DNA from: JBEKIK01 sp963845975
GTDB lineage: Bacteria; Planctomycetota; Planctomycetia; Pirellulales; Thermoguttaceae
NCBI GenBank assembly: GCA_963845975.1
Contig: CAWJUD010000001.1
Coordinates: forward strand, 2,542,001 to 2,606,000
DNA: 64,000 nt
Direction: 5' to 3'
Every line of letters begins with the position of its first letter. Positions within the stretch are counted from its first letter, which is position 1. The notes under the pieces are model-generated. The model was not told the DNA's origin. It did not search any database and saw nothing but the letters and a program-made list of their open reading frames with translations. Positions 8,365-18,391 of this stretch are shown here, piece after piece. Made by a program: the position numbers and the translations under genes.

Positions 8365-11300
8365 ATGACGGCCGTCGGTAAGATTTCTTTACAAGGGGTT
8401 GCGGTTCACAACCTCAAATCGATCGATTTGGATCTGCCGCACCGGCAGTTGATCGTGTTTTGCGGCTTAAGCGGCAGCGGCAAAAGCAGCCTTGCGCTCG
8501 ACACCCTGTATGCCGAGGGCCAGCGCCGATACATCGAAAGTTTTTCGGCCTACACGCGGCAGTTCCTCCAGCGCTTGGAAAAACCCGAGGCCGAACGCAT
8601 CGACGGCATCCCCCCGGCCATAGCCGTTACCAGCAAAAACGCCGGCCGCTCCAGCCGCTCTACGGTCGGCACGGCCACCGAAACCGGCGATTATCTGCGC
8701 CTGTTGTTCGCCAAGATTGGACACGTATTTTGCCTCAAATGCGGGCAAGAAGTCCTATGCGACACCCCTCAAAGCACCGCCGAAGTCTTGTCCGCTTTGC
8801 CGCCTGGCACAAAATACATTATCGCCTTTCGAATCGATGTGCCGGCCGCCGAGCAGAAGTCGGTTGGGGCGACAGCCAAGCAGAAATCGAGTGGGGCTGC
8901 AGTTCAGAAATCAGTTGGGGCGACAATTAAACTGTCGCCCCAACAGGAGTCGATCCAACAGGAGTCGCCCCAACAAATCGATGCCTTGGCCGCAGGCCTG
9001 CGCGAAGAAGGATTTATTCGCGTGATTGCCGGCGGCCGGTTAATCAACTTGGACGAAATCACTCTCTCAATCAGTTGGGGCGACAGTTTAACTGTCGCCC
9101 CAACTGTATCCGGCACTGTCGCCCGAACACAGATTAACGGCGGGCTATATGTCGTGGTCGATCGGCTGACGGCCGGCGGGGCAAGCGACAGCCGATTGCG
9201 CGATTCGCTGGAAACCGCTTTTTCCAAGGGCCGCGGCCGATGTTTCGTGTTTGTGGAGGAAAATGAAAAGACAAAAGGAGACCCTGGCGGCGATTCGCCC
9301 TCACCCTCGGGCACCACGTCAGTGGTCGCTCCGGGCACCGACGGGCACCATGCGGAGCATGGTCGGTTGGTCGGGAGAGGGGACAACATACTGAACCCTG
9401 AACCCCGAACCCTGAACTCTGAACCCTCTCCTTGCCCCTCGCCTCTTGCCCCTCGCCCCTTGATTCTCATCGACGGCCGTCCCTGGCGGCGGTTGGGATT
9501 CAGCACGCAGTTGTCCTGCGAGGATTGCGGCATCGAATATCCCCCGCCCGAACCGCGACTGTTCAGTTTCAACAGTCCCTTGGGCGCATGTCCGGAGTGC
9601 GAAGGTTTCGGCAACGTGATCGGCATCGACATGGACCTGGTCGTCCCCGATCCGAACAAATCGCTCGCCGAAGGGGCAATCGCCCCCTGGAACACGCCCG
9701 CTTACGAGCATGAATTGCGGGAACTGCTGGCCTTGGCGCCGGATTACGATATTCCAAGCGAAGTGCCTTTCAAGGAACTCGACCGGCGGCAACTGGCACT
9801 GATTACCCGCGGCGTGCCGGAGCGGAAATTCGGCGGCCTGGAAGGTTTTTTCGCCTGGCTGGAACGGCGCAAGTACAAGATGCACATCCGCGTGTTCCTC
9901 AGCCGATGGCGGAGTGCCCGCACCTGCCCGAGTTGCAACGGCACGCGTCTTCGCCCCGAGGCCCTGGCCGTGCGGTTGGGGGCGAAAAACCTGGGCGAAA
10001 TCTGCGCCTTGAAAGTCCGCGATGCAGCCGCCTTTTTCCGCGATTTACAGTTGCCCGCCTGGCAGCGGCAGGTGGGCCGCATGATGCTCGAACAGGTGCA
10101 AGCCCGGCTGGGATACCTGGAAGAAGTCGGGTTGGGCTACCTGACCTTGGATCGGCCGCTGCGGACCTTAAGCGGCGGCGAAGCCCGGCGCGTGGCCCTG
10201 ACCGCCTCCTTGGGTTCCAGCCTGGTCAACATGCTTTACGTGCTCGACGAGCCGTCGATCGGCCTGCACCCCCGCGATATCAATCAGCTCATCAACGCCA
10301 TCAAGCAACTTCGCGATCGCGGCAATACCGTGGTCGTGGTCGAGCACGAGGAATCGATGATCCGCGCGGCCGATCAGATCGTGGAGATCGGTCCGGGGGC
10401 GGGCGAACGCGGCGGACGCATCGTCTTCCAAGGCACCCCCGAGGAATTGGAAAAATCGCCCGATAGCCTGACCGGCGACTATCTTGCCGGCCGGCGCGGA
10501 GTCGGCGCCAATCCGCGGCGCCGCCCGCCCAATCACGGCTGGATCCGCCTGGCCGGGGCCCGGGGAAATAACCTGAAAAACGTTACCGTGGAATTTCCCC
10601 TGGGCATGTTGTGCCTGGTCACCGGGGTGAGCGGATCGGGCAAGAGCACGCTGGTCGAGGACACCCTTTACCCTGCGCTCTGCCGCCGCCTGCGCAAAGA
10701 GGCCTCGAAGCCCTATCCCCACGATGACGTTTTCGGCGACGGCCAGCTCGATGACGTGATCATGGTCGATCAAAGCCCGATCGGGCGCTCGCCGCGATCC
10801 AATCCGGTGACGTATTTGAAGGTCTTCGACGAAATCCGCAACGTGTTCGCCGACACCGTCGAAGCCCGCACCCGGGGTTACAACGCCGGGCATTTCAGTT
10901 TCAACGTCGACGGCGGGCGCTGCACCGCCTGCCAGGGCGAGGGCTACATCCAGATCGACATGCAGTTTTTGGCCGACGTCTACATGCGCTGCGCACAGTG
11001 CAACGGCACCCGGTATCGCGACGAAATCCTGGACGTCACCTATCGCGGCCGCAACATCGCCGACGTGCTGGAGATGACCGTGCGCGAGGCCTTCACCTTC
11101 TTCCGCGGGCAGCCCAAGGTCCAGGCCCGGTTGAAACGCCTGATCGACGTGGGCCTGGATTACGTGCAACTCGGCCAGCCGGCCAACACGCTTTCCGGCG
11201 GCGAGGCCCAGCGCCTGAAACTCGCCGGTTACATGAGCGGGGCAAAACGCGGCCGCTGCCTGTTCATCCTCGACGAACCCACCACCGGATTGCACTTTTA

Positions 11301-11543
11301 CGACATCGTGCAGTTGCTGGATTGTTTCGACGCCCTGCTGGCCGTGGGACATTCGCTGATCGTGGTCGAACACAACCTGCAAATGATGAAAGCCGCCGAT
11401 TACATCGTCGATCTCGGCCCGGCGCGGCCGACGAAGGCGGTCAGATCGTGGTAAAAGGCACGCCCGAGATGGTTGCCAACTGCCAGCATTCCATCACCGG
11501 CCGATACCTGGCCGAAGTGCTGAACAAGGAGATTACAAATTGA
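8365..11543 (+). CDS. uvrA: Excinuclease ABC subunit UvrA, one frameshift near the end
   Basis: Nucleotide-excision-repair damage sensor. Two ABC ATPase modules are seen: Walker A GLSGSGKSSL and GVSGSGKSTL, signatures LSGGEARRV and LSGGEAQRL, and Walker B regions VLDEPS and ILDEPT. Zinc sites CEDCG...CPEC and CTACQGEG...CAQC are present. I start at the ATG at 8365; an in-frame ATG also exists at 8329. The coding frame breaks near 11421, where one G is missing from GGCCCGGGCG. The true C-terminus then continues in the next frame to TGA at 11541. Three in-frame low-complexity insertions (about 8851-8980, 9064-9125, 9262-9462) interrupt the first half. Confidence 0.93.
8911..8944. repeat. Palindromic repeat inside uvrA, copy 1
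   Basis: TTGGGGCGACA and its complement TGTCGCCCCAA flank a 7-base centre. Partial copies (TCGGTTGGGGCGACAG and variants) precede it from 8862. The element is read through in frame as part of UvrA. Confidence 0.75.
9074..9106. repeat. Palindromic repeat inside uvrA, copy 2
   Basis: A 16-base arm beginning AGTTGGGGCGACAG and its exact complement flank a single central base. Same element as at 8911-8944. Confidence 0.8.
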
Positions 11544-12586
11544 CAATTGACAATTGCAAATTGCAAATTGAACGCTACATCCGCCAAATTCGTTTCCCGC
11601 CGCTGGGTGAAGAAGGGCAACGGCGATTGGCATCGGCCCGGGCGCTGATTTGCGGATGCGGGGCGCTGGGAAGCGCGATTGCCAATACTTTGGTCCGTTC
11701 TGGCGCGGGCGCAGTGCGGATCGTGGACCGGGATTTCGTGGAGCTGAGCAATCTCGCCCGGCAGGCGCTCTTCGACGAGGCGGACGCCGCCGCCGGATTG
11801 CCCAAGGCCGTGGCCGCCGCCGAAAAACTCCGCCGCATTAATTCAGCGATCGAAATCGAGCCGGTCGTGGCCGACGTGAATCACGCGAACGTCGAGCGGC
11901 TTTGCGAGGGCGTCGATGTCATCCTCGACGGAACCGACAATTTCGAGACGCGATTCCTGCTGAACGACGCTGCCGTAAAACTCCGCCTGCCCTGGATCTA
12001 CGGCGGTTGTCTGGGCGCGGAAGGGCAGACCATGACCATCATCCCCGGCGAAACCCCATGCCTCGGCTGCCTGATGGAAACCTGCCCTCAGCCCGGCAGC
12101 ACGCCCACCTGTGACACGGCCGGCATCTTGGGCCCAATCGTGGGTGTGATCGCCTCGATCCAGGCCATCGAGGCGATAAAAATCCTCAGCGGCAACCGCC
12201 AGGCCATATCCCGGCGCCTGACGGTCGTCGATCTATGGCGGAATCAAATTAAACGGGTCGATATAAGCCGCTTGCGCGACCAGTCCGATTGTCCCGCCTG
12301 CCAGCGCGGCGAATTCCCTTGGCTGGCCGGCCGCGAAGGCGGCCAAACCGCCGTTCTTTGCGGACGCAACGCCGTGCAACTTTCCTACCCGGGAGCAAAC
12401 CCTTCGCTTACTGAATTAGCTCAACGTCTTACCGGCATAGGCGCGGTCACGCTGAACCGATACCTTCTGCGTCTTAAAATCCCCGCCTACGAAATCACGC
12501 TCTTCCCCGACGGCCGCGCAATCATCACCGGCACCGACGACATAATCACCGCCCGTGCGATATACGCAAAATACATCGGAGTGTGA
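11540..12586 (+). CDS. ThiF/MoeB/HesA-family adenylyltransferase
   Basis: A 348-residue E1-like enzyme. The nucleotide-binding Rossmann loop GCGALGSAIA, the DRDFVELSNLARQ segment with the catalytic Arg, and the zinc-site pairs CLGC and CPAC are present. These enzymes adenylate the C-terminal Gly of a ubiquitin-like sulfur carrier. The first residues (TIDNCKLQIE) are encoded by an AATTGCAA repeat and the TTG start overlaps the uvrA stop, so another TTG at 11561 may be the real start. A C-terminal extension of about 80 residues after the zinc site is not assigned. No carrier protein is adjacent; a second ThiF-like gene lies at 53439. Confidence 0.85.
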   Translation: MTIDNCKLQIERYIRQIRFPPLGEEGQRRLASARALICGCGALGSAIANTLVRSGAGAVRIVDRDFVELSNLARQALFDEADAAAGLPKAVAAAEKLRRINSAIEIEPVVADVNHANVERLCEGVDVILDGTDNFETRFLLNDAAVKLRLPWIYGGCLGAEGQTMTIIPGETPCLGCLMETCPQPGSTPTCDTAGILGPIVGVIASIQAIEAIKILSGNRQAISRRLTVVDLWRNQIKRVDISRLRDQSDCPACQRGEFPWLAGREGGQTAVLCGRNAVQLSYPGANPSLTELAQRLTGIGAVTLNRYLLRLKIPAYEITLFPDGRAIITGTDDIITARAIYAKYIGV

Positions 12587-12709
12587 ATATCCATAGAAAT
12601 CCTCCGCGACAGAGCGACATGGCCCGCCGAACGCCTGGCACAAATCCGTCGCGGATTTCTTGGACAATCAGGATGATAAAAGTTTCGCAAATACTACGCA
12701 AGCGCAAAA

Positions 12710-13012
12710 CTACTTTGTAAACGCAATCGACCCGCCGCCCGTGAAGCCTCCCGATCCCGAAGAGAAACTGAAACCGGACTTTACAGGAGTCGAAAAACCA
12801 TACGCATCAGGTACGCCGCCGGAAGCAAAGCTAAAGCCAAACGCCCTGGCGAAGCCCGAGCCGCGGATCAAGGCCCCTTCGGAGTCGGTTATGGTTTTCA
12901 TGGCCGAAAGCCCCATTTTTTCCAAAGCGGCTTTTGACACGTTTCCGTCGTAGGCCATCGCTGGGACGGCAAATAACGCTACCAAAGCTAGAACTGCAAG
13001 TACATACCTCAT
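12710..13012 (-). CDS. Small secreted Gly/Ser/Phe-rich protein
   Basis: A 100-residue protein with a clear Sec signal (MRYVLAVLALVALFAVPAMA, cleavage after AMA). After it comes a short conserved-looking helix, KMGLSAMKTITDSEGALIRG, then a Gly/Ser/Phe-rich tail. The start has a strong ribosome binding site (GGAGAAGAG). I do not recognise a family. The SEG-x-x-x-RG step before a Gly-rich tail recalls small planctomycete exported proteins, but this is from memory and not certain. Confidence 0.6.
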   Translation of the reverse strand: MRYVLAVLALVALFAVPAMAYDGNVSKAALEKMGLSAMKTITDSEGALIRGSGFARAFGFSFASGGVPDAYGFSTPVKSGFSFSSGSGGFTGGGSIAFTK

Positions 13013-13567
13013 GATCTCTTCTCCTTCGGTTTAGAGAAAAAACAACAAATTCAAACATCTCATAACACGTGAATCACACATAGTTCACTCCGTTTTGCTG
13101 GCTTGCCACCGGTCGTGCTATCAATTGCAAAATTCTATGCGATGCGATACTGGCTTGTCAATTTAAATCCCGCCTAAGGGACAATATAGATGGTAAGATA
13201 ACGAATATGGGAAAACAAGGCGAAATCCAGTTGCGCAGAAAAAACAACCAATCCGTTAACTCATTACTATACACGAAAGCTGGAATAAGATGGGAAAGGG
13301 AGGTAGAGGAGAAAAGGGGAGAGAAGGATGATCGACTTTTGTAGAATTTCATTACTCAATCATTCATTGTTTTAATTATCGCATTTACCTTTTCCCTCCT
13401 TTTTCCTTCCTGAAAATGGCATAGTCTCGACGACCTCCGACTTTTTCCGATAAAATTTTAGGGACAATGATTAGACTTGCACCCGAAGACTCGTAGCATA
13501 AAAAGAAATCGAGGATAAAAATTACCATCGAAGACTTGAATTAAGAAATTATCATATAGTCCTTACT
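13013..13567. other. Intergenic, no gene seen
   Basis: An AT-rich spacer between two minus-strand small genes. I see no RNA gene, repeat or convincing open frame; the upstream part must contain the promoter of the secreted protein. Confidence 0.5.
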
Positions 13568-13828
13568 TTACGCACTTTTCCGCACCGCGAGCAGTTCGCG
13601 CAATTGGTGGGGCATGAGCAGTTTCAGGGCATTGTCGTCGTGACAGAGGGTTTCGACGACTTGGTCCAATTGTTCCGCCGGATCCAGGGCCAGATCAAGG
13701 AAAAAGATTTTCTTGCCCTTTAGTTCGCATCCACCGCCGCCGTTGCCGTCAAGATATTCTTGACGGATTTGGTATCCCAGACGCGAGGCCAGATCCAGGC
13801 CGTGTCCCAGGATTTCTACCGTGTGCAT
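13568..13828 (-). CDS. Hypothetical protein, 86 residues
   Basis: A short soluble protein with HTVEILGHGLDLASRLGYQI at the start, a Gly-rich turn and EQLDQVVETLCHD near the middle. A ribosome binding site GGAG stands 8 bases before the ATG. It is divergent from the histidine kinase that follows, which hints at a shared control region, but the function is unknown. Confidence 0.6.
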   Translation of the reverse strand: MHTVEILGHGLDLASRLGYQIRQEYLDGNGGGGCELKGKKIFFLDLALDPAEQLDQVVETLCHDDNALKLLMPHQLRELLAVRKSA

Positions 13829-14044
13829 CCCAGCTTCTCCATATCGCCCACTTCCGTGTCGGTCAAGGATTATAGCGTGTTCATCTTTAGTTGCCCAGCC
13901 GAGTTCGACGATACGGTCACTTAGGCTAACCTTTTATCCCGCTTAGAGTTAAGACGCGAAGTTCCCGCAAAACAGAAAGAACGCTCATGCTGGGACGATC
14001 AGGCGAAACGGGAATTATGGAAAAAATCATAGCGATCAGGCGAT

Positions 14045-14920
14045 TTGGATAGGCTTTTGGAGCAGTTAAAGACCATGAATGGCCGCGACGACTATTCCCA
14101 TTTACTAGAGCAGATCGAAATCCTCAAGCAGCAGCTTGCCCAGGCCCATCGTCTGACCGCCCTGGGCGAACTGGCCGGAACGACCACGCACGAGTTCAAC
14201 AACGTGCTGACGACCATTCTGAATTACGCCAAGATGGGCGTGCGGCACAAAGACACGCCCACGCGCGACAAATGTTTCGAAAAAATCCTTACCGCCTGTA
14301 ATCGCGCAGCGAGAATTACCAGCACCATTTTGGGAATGGCCCGAAATCGTTCGGCCGGTCAGGAGCCCACCGATTTGAAGCAACTGATCGAGGACACGCT
14401 GTTGTTGCTGGAACGGGAGATGAATAAATACCGAGTAATTGTGGAGAAGCAACTGCAAGCCGTCCCGCAGGCATACGTCAATGGCAACCAGATTCAACAG
14501 GTGTTGATGAACCTTTTGATCAACGCCCGGCAGGCCATGCCCAACGGCGGGCGGATGTTGATCAAGCTCGTTTACGACGCCGAGAACGACATGATCGACC
14601 TGGTGGTCCGCGACAACGGCTGCGGAATGCCGCCGGAGGTGCTGCCCAAAATTTTCGATTCCTTCTTTACCACTAAAAAAGGCCCGGACGCCAGCGGCAA
14701 GGGCGGCACCGGCCTGGGACTATCGATGTGCCGCGACATCATCGAATCTCATCACGGCCGGATCCGCGTGGATAGCACGGTGGGCCGAGGCACGGCATTC
14801 ACGCTCAAGTTGCCCACGGCCAGCAAAGCCGCACCAAAACGCCCCGCCATCGCTCCCATTTCTCCCGCGATAATTCCCATGAGCGGATTGCCCAATCAGC
14901 CCACGGCGGGCGGCGGTTGA
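14045..14920 (+). CDS. Sensor histidine kinase (soluble)
   Basis: A 291-residue kinase without membrane segments. A short coiled coil leads to the dimerisation box ELAGTTTHEFNNVLTTI with the phospho-accepting His. The ATPase part has the N box (NLLINARQAM), G1 box (VRDNGCGMPP), F box (FDSFFTTK) and G2 box (GTGLGLSMC). The C-terminus is a Pro/Ala-rich tail. Start is TTG at 14045 or ATG at 14075; neither has a strong ribosome binding site. No response regulator is adjacent, so it is an orphan whose signal is unknown. Confidence 0.88.
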   Translation: MDRLLEQLKTMNGRDDYSHLLEQIEILKQQLAQAHRLTALGELAGTTTHEFNNVLTTILNYAKMGVRHKDTPTRDKCFEKILTACNRAARITSTILGMARNRSAGQEPTDLKQLIEDTLLLLEREMNKYRVIVEKQLQAVPQAYVNGNQIQQVLMNLLINARQAMPNGGRMLIKLVYDAENDMIDLVVRDNGCGMPPEVLPKIFDSFFTTKKGPDASGKGGTGLGLSMCRDIIESHHGRIRVDSTVGRGTAFTLKLPTASKAAPKRPAIAPISPAIIPMSGLPNQPTAGGG

Positions 14921-15360
14921 TGATTCTTGGCAGATGATATTTGGGTATTCATGCAATAATGTCAGCAGAATTAGACAATAATATCATTGAATCGGTTGAC
15001 AAAAGATCTGCCGCATTTTATACTAGGCCATTAGGGTAAATTGCTCCCTGTAATTCCGGGGGTAGATTTGCGGTTCTGTCTGTAGTATCTTCCTAAAAAA
15101 ACGAGGCGGCGTTTCTTTGTTATTGCCGAATGCGGAAAGCGATGAAGCCTTTATAAATGACAATGCGCTTTCAGGGCATTTCGTAATCGATTGTCTGATA
15201 TCGGCAATCATCTCTCTAAGCGCCAAGGCAAAAAGGTCGATGCGGGCAAGGAAGGGCGGTCTCATCTTGAGAGTCGGGTAAAAAACGCTAGATTATGGGT
15301 ATCTTTATCAGACCATGGGCAATCCTTTAAACTACGGCCATTCTCAAACTAGGAGGCGCC
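14921..15360. other. Intergenic, one doubtful minus-strand frame
   Basis: An 80-codon frame at 15023-15265 (minus) lacks a ribosome binding site and recognisable motifs, so I do not call it. A ribosome binding site AGGAGG at 15350-15355 belongs to the thermonuclease gene. Confidence 0.4.
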
Positions 15361-16215
15361 ATGAGTATAAAATCCGTGAATATAAAATCCGCTCTCTATG
15401 GGCTGCTTGTCGTGCTTGTTACCGCTAATATGCCCGGCATTGCCTTTGCCCAGGAGAAAACCGGCTCGACTGCCGCCCGGGAAAGCAAGCCGTCGGCCGA
15501 TGCCGCCGGGCAAACCGGGAACGGTTTAATAGGCGCCGCGGCAAAAAATTCCAATGGTCCGAGCGCCGAAAAAAAGGCCGCTCCTGGAACAACAAAAGGC
15601 GAGACGCTTAGGGGCAAGGTCGTATACGTAACCGACGGCGACACCTTGACATTACTGGTTGATAAAAAGGAATATAAGATCCGCTTGCTGGGAATCAACG
15701 CGCCCGAGGACGATCAGCCTTTCGGCAAACAAGCGGCCAAGGCGATGTCGGATATGGTGTTGCATAAGACGGTCCAAGTTTCGACCTTCGGGCAAGACAT
15801 ATACGGCAACACCCTGGGCATTGTCAATCTTGACGGAAAAAATATCAACCTGGAACTGGTAAAACAAGGTTCCGCCTGGCATTACAAAGCATATTTGGAC
15901 TCAAAGACTTTGACCGGCGCCGAAGACGAAGCCAGAAAGGCGAAAATCGGCTTATGGGCCGAGGAAAATCCAATTCCGCCCTGGCAGTGGCGGCAACAGA
16001 CCGGCATCGGCAATTCCGAAGATCCCTTTAACCCAAAGGCAGACAATCCGAACGGGTCCGGGACGGCGAAATCGCCTGCCGATCAAGGGCAAAAATATTG
16101 GCTTACCGCTTCCAGCAACGTCCGCCACAACAGCAAATGCCGGTATTATCAAAAAACCAAGGGCCGACCTTGCGGACCCAACGAGGGCACGCCGTGCAAA
16201 ATCTGCGGCGGATGA
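15361..16215 (+). CDS. Exported thermonuclease-family protein (SNase)
   Basis: A 284-residue protein with an N-terminal signal (VVLVTANMPGIAFA), a low-complexity Ala/Lys linker and a staphylococcal-nuclease domain from about residue 82. The core VTDGDTLTLLV, IRLLGINAPEDDQPFGKQA and the segment through GLWAEENPIPP match the fold and its acidic/Arg catalytic set. The C-terminus has NVRHNSKCRYY and PCKICGG, a Cys-rich tail seen in some secreted relatives. It would cut nucleic acid outside the cytoplasm. A strong AGGAGG site supports the start. Confidence 0.88.
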   Translation: MSIKSVNIKSALYGLLVVLVTANMPGIAFAQEKTGSTAARESKPSADAAGQTGNGLIGAAAKNSNGPSAEKKAAPGTTKGETLRGKVVYVTDGDTLTLLVDKKEYKIRLLGINAPEDDQPFGKQAAKAMSDMVLHKTVQVSTFGQDIYGNTLGIVNLDGKNINLELVKQGSAWHYKAYLDSKTLTGAEDEARKAKIGLWAEENPIPPWQWRQQTGIGNSEDPFNPKADNPNGSGTAKSPADQGQKYWLTASSNVRHNSKCRYYQKTKGRPCGPNEGTPCKICGG

Positions 16216-16299
16216 TGGAATGAGCCTGCGGCAAACACTACCAGTCCGTCACGATAAAAATTCGGGTACCACGGTTGGCTTGTCCAAGCATGTTTCCCG

Positions 16300-16322
16300 C
16301 ACTGCTGGACAAGCCAGCAGTG
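16300..16322. repeat. Palindrome between convergent genes
   Basis: CACTGCTGG and CCAGCAGTG flank a 5-base loop, between the thermonuclease and OmpA genes which end toward each other. Short enough to act as a bidirectional terminator, though no T-run follows. It resembles the dispersed repeats elsewhere in the window. Confidence 0.6.
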
Positions 16323-16356
16323 GCACACAAGCTGAAAATTTAATCATGACATAACG

Positions 16357-17181
16357 CTACTGCCCTTTTCGCTCCGGATAGACCACCAATTCCACGCGGC
16401 GGTTGCGTTGTTTGCCTTCGGCGGTGGCGTTGGAGACCACGGGATGGTTCGAGCCGTGGCCGACGACAAAGAGTTGATCGCCCTGCAAGCGGGTGCGGGT
16501 CACGAGCACGTCGTAGACGGCCATTGCCCGGGCGATGGACAATTCATGATTGCTCCGCCACTGGCCGCCGGCTACCGGGTCGTTGTCGGAGTGGCCTTCA
16601 ATGCCGATGAGTTGATCGGGATAACTCCGCATCAGTTCGGTGGCGGCGTTGACGATCAATTCCGGCCCGCCAGAGCGCAGCCGGGCACTGCCCGATTCGA
16701 ACAATCGATTGCACGGCAGTTCCACGCGGATCACGTCGCCGTCGCGGCGGACATAGACGTCGGGCAGATTGATGGCCGGCAAGGTTTGCAGAAAACTATT
16801 GTTGGGCGTGATGGTCACTCCGCCTTGGCGCTGCATGGAGGTGGTCATGGCCTGAACTTTTTTGTCGGTGCTCTCCTTGTCCGACCGGGCTTGGGCAAGT
16901 TGGGCAGTCGCCCCGCGCAACTGATCGCGCATGGCCGCCAACTGATCTTCAAAGACCTTCGATTGCTGCCGGGATTGGGCCAACAGTTGCCCCAATTCCT
17001 GGTTGTCTTTATCTAACGCGGTCGCGCGATTCTGCAATTCGGCATACTGGCGCGAAAGGGCCTGCTGCTGCTGTTCGTACTGCGTGACCTTGCCCTTTAG
17101 CACCATGGGATTGTCGGCGCAGCCGGCCAGCGCGACCAGCAAAAAACCTAACAACCATGTCCCACCTGAAAATCGTGGCAT
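16357..17181 (-). CDS. OmpA-family lipoprotein
   Basis: About 274 residues. A lipobox (LVALAGC) follows the start and predicts lipidation. A Gln-rich coiled coil (YEQQQQALSRQYAELQ onward) spans the first half, and a C-terminal OmpA-like peptidoglycan-binding domain contains IGIEGHSDNDPV and the Arg-rich NRRVEL end. It would anchor the outer membrane or envelope to peptidoglycan. I chose the ATG at 17181 because AAGGAGA stands 8 bases upstream and the lipobox then sits at the expected distance; the frame is open for 23 more codons upstream. Confidence 0.88.
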   Translation of the reverse strand: MPRFSGGTWLLGFLLVALAGCADNPMVLKGKVTQYEQQQQALSRQYAELQNRATALDKDNQELGQLLAQSRQQSKVFEDQLAAMRDQLRGATAQLAQARSDKESTDKKVQAMTTSMQRQGGVTITPNNSFLQTLPAINLPDVYVRRDGDVIRVELPCNRLFESGSARLRSGGPELIVNAATELMRSYPDQLIGIEGHSDNDPVAGGQWRSNHELSIARAMAVYDVLVTRTRLQGDQLFVVGHGSNHPVVSNATAEGKQRNRRVELVVYPERKGQ

Positions 17182-17616
17182 GGCGATAATCTCCTTGAAT
17201 CTACCAAGACAAGCAGGGCGGATAGTAACAGGGCCAACAGGGGGTGGCAAGAGCAGTTCGACATAGGCGAAAGGTGGAAAGGCGCAACATCAAATTGCCT
17301 GAATTGCCAAAACTATCTATGTAATCATGATTCAAAAGGATAGGGGGTGGATTTTTTGCCTCGCTCTGAATGCGTTTTCCAGTATATTTCTGCTGCGACT
17401 CCAAAACACGGGCGATCTCCTTTATGCTGCCTTATTGCCAGAAAAACTTAGTTATGCCCGGTATGACAAGTTGTTTTCAGGATAGGATTGCGTTTATGCC
17501 GGTATTTGGACAAAAGACAATTTGGACAAAATAAAAATATTTTTGTCTACCCCCTTGGCGCATCGCGGACAATATGCTCTATTCATTGTCATGGCACGAC
17601 CAATATAGGAGGTTAT
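17182..17616. other. Intergenic, promoter region only
   Basis: Spacer between the divergent OmpA-type and DUF5343 genes. A good ribosome binding site (AGGAGG at 17607-17612) marks the DUF5343 start; I see no further gene. Confidence 0.5.
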
Positions 17617-18333
17617 ATGGCTACTATTCAACAAGAAGTCAGGGCTACCCCGCCCTACGTCTCTTTTAAGACGTTATTAACATACGTGGACGATTTGAAA
17701 GGAAAAGATCACTTGCCTGATCAAATCGACAGAAGTGTGATGCCAAAAATGTCAGGTATTACACAAAATCAAGTTTTATCTGCATTGCGGTTTCTCAGAC
17801 TTGTGGATGAAAATGACAAAGTCACTGGTTTGCAAAAACTTGTTGATGCACGCGAAACACCGAAATTTTCCGAAGTTTTCGCTGATTTTATTCGCCAAGC
17901 ATACGTGGACATTATTGGAACAATAGACATCAAATCCGCCACACAGAAACAATTAAGGGATAGTTTCAGAGAGCATGGCAAAGTCGAGGGGGCAGATACT
18001 TTGAATAAGGCCGTCCGTTTTTACCTTAAGGCATTAAAGGCGGCAGATATGAAATTTTCCTCTCACCTAACACTACGTCAATCCCGTGGCGTACGACGTA
18101 GTTCATTGCCTAAGCAAGAAAAACAACCACTTCAGGAGCAAAAAGGTGGCGAAATAAAGCAAAATCGACCGCCATTGCCTGGAACTATTACTATCCCTCT
18201 CCATTTACCCCCAAAACAAACTGGATCAATTACATTCCCCGAGGATTTAGATGAGGCTGATTGTGAGATGATCGATACCATCATAAGGGCTTATGCTAAA
18301 AGGAGACAAGGAATCCCCTCCAAGCCAAAATAA
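17617..18333 (+). CDS. DUF5343 domain protein
   Basis: A 238-residue protein. The N-terminal 160 residues have the DUF5343 pattern: PPYVSFKTLLTYVDDLKG, PDQIDRSVMPKMSG and LSALRFLRLVD, a winged-helix-like set of helices. The C-terminal 80 residues are basic and Pro/Gln-rich, then a helical end. Function is unknown; the family is often found in accessory regions. The ATG at 17617 follows AGGAGG. It is followed by an RNA-like sequence and a DUF3800 gene on the same strand. Confidence 0.8.
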   Translation: MATIQQEVRATPPYVSFKTLLTYVDDLKGKDHLPDQIDRSVMPKMSGITQNQVLSALRFLRLVDENDKVTGLQKLVDARETPKFSEVFADFIRQAYVDIIGTIDIKSATQKQLRDSFREHGKVEGADTLNKAVRFYLKALKAADMKFSSHLTLRQSRGVRRSSLPKQEKQPLQEQKGGEIKQNRPPLPGTITIPLHLPPKQTGSITFPEDLDEADCEMIDTIIRAYAKRRQGIPSKPK

Positions 18334-18391
18334 ACTACGACAGCGGGTCACATTACAGTACTACAAATACCAATGAGACCCGCCAAAGGAT

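Noticed and set aside
10168..11382. 404-codon frame on the minus strand
   Set aside because: It lies entirely antisense to the conserved second ABC module of uvrA and shows no family pattern.
15023..15265. 80-codon frame on the minus strand
   Set aside because: No ribosome binding site, no recognisable composition.
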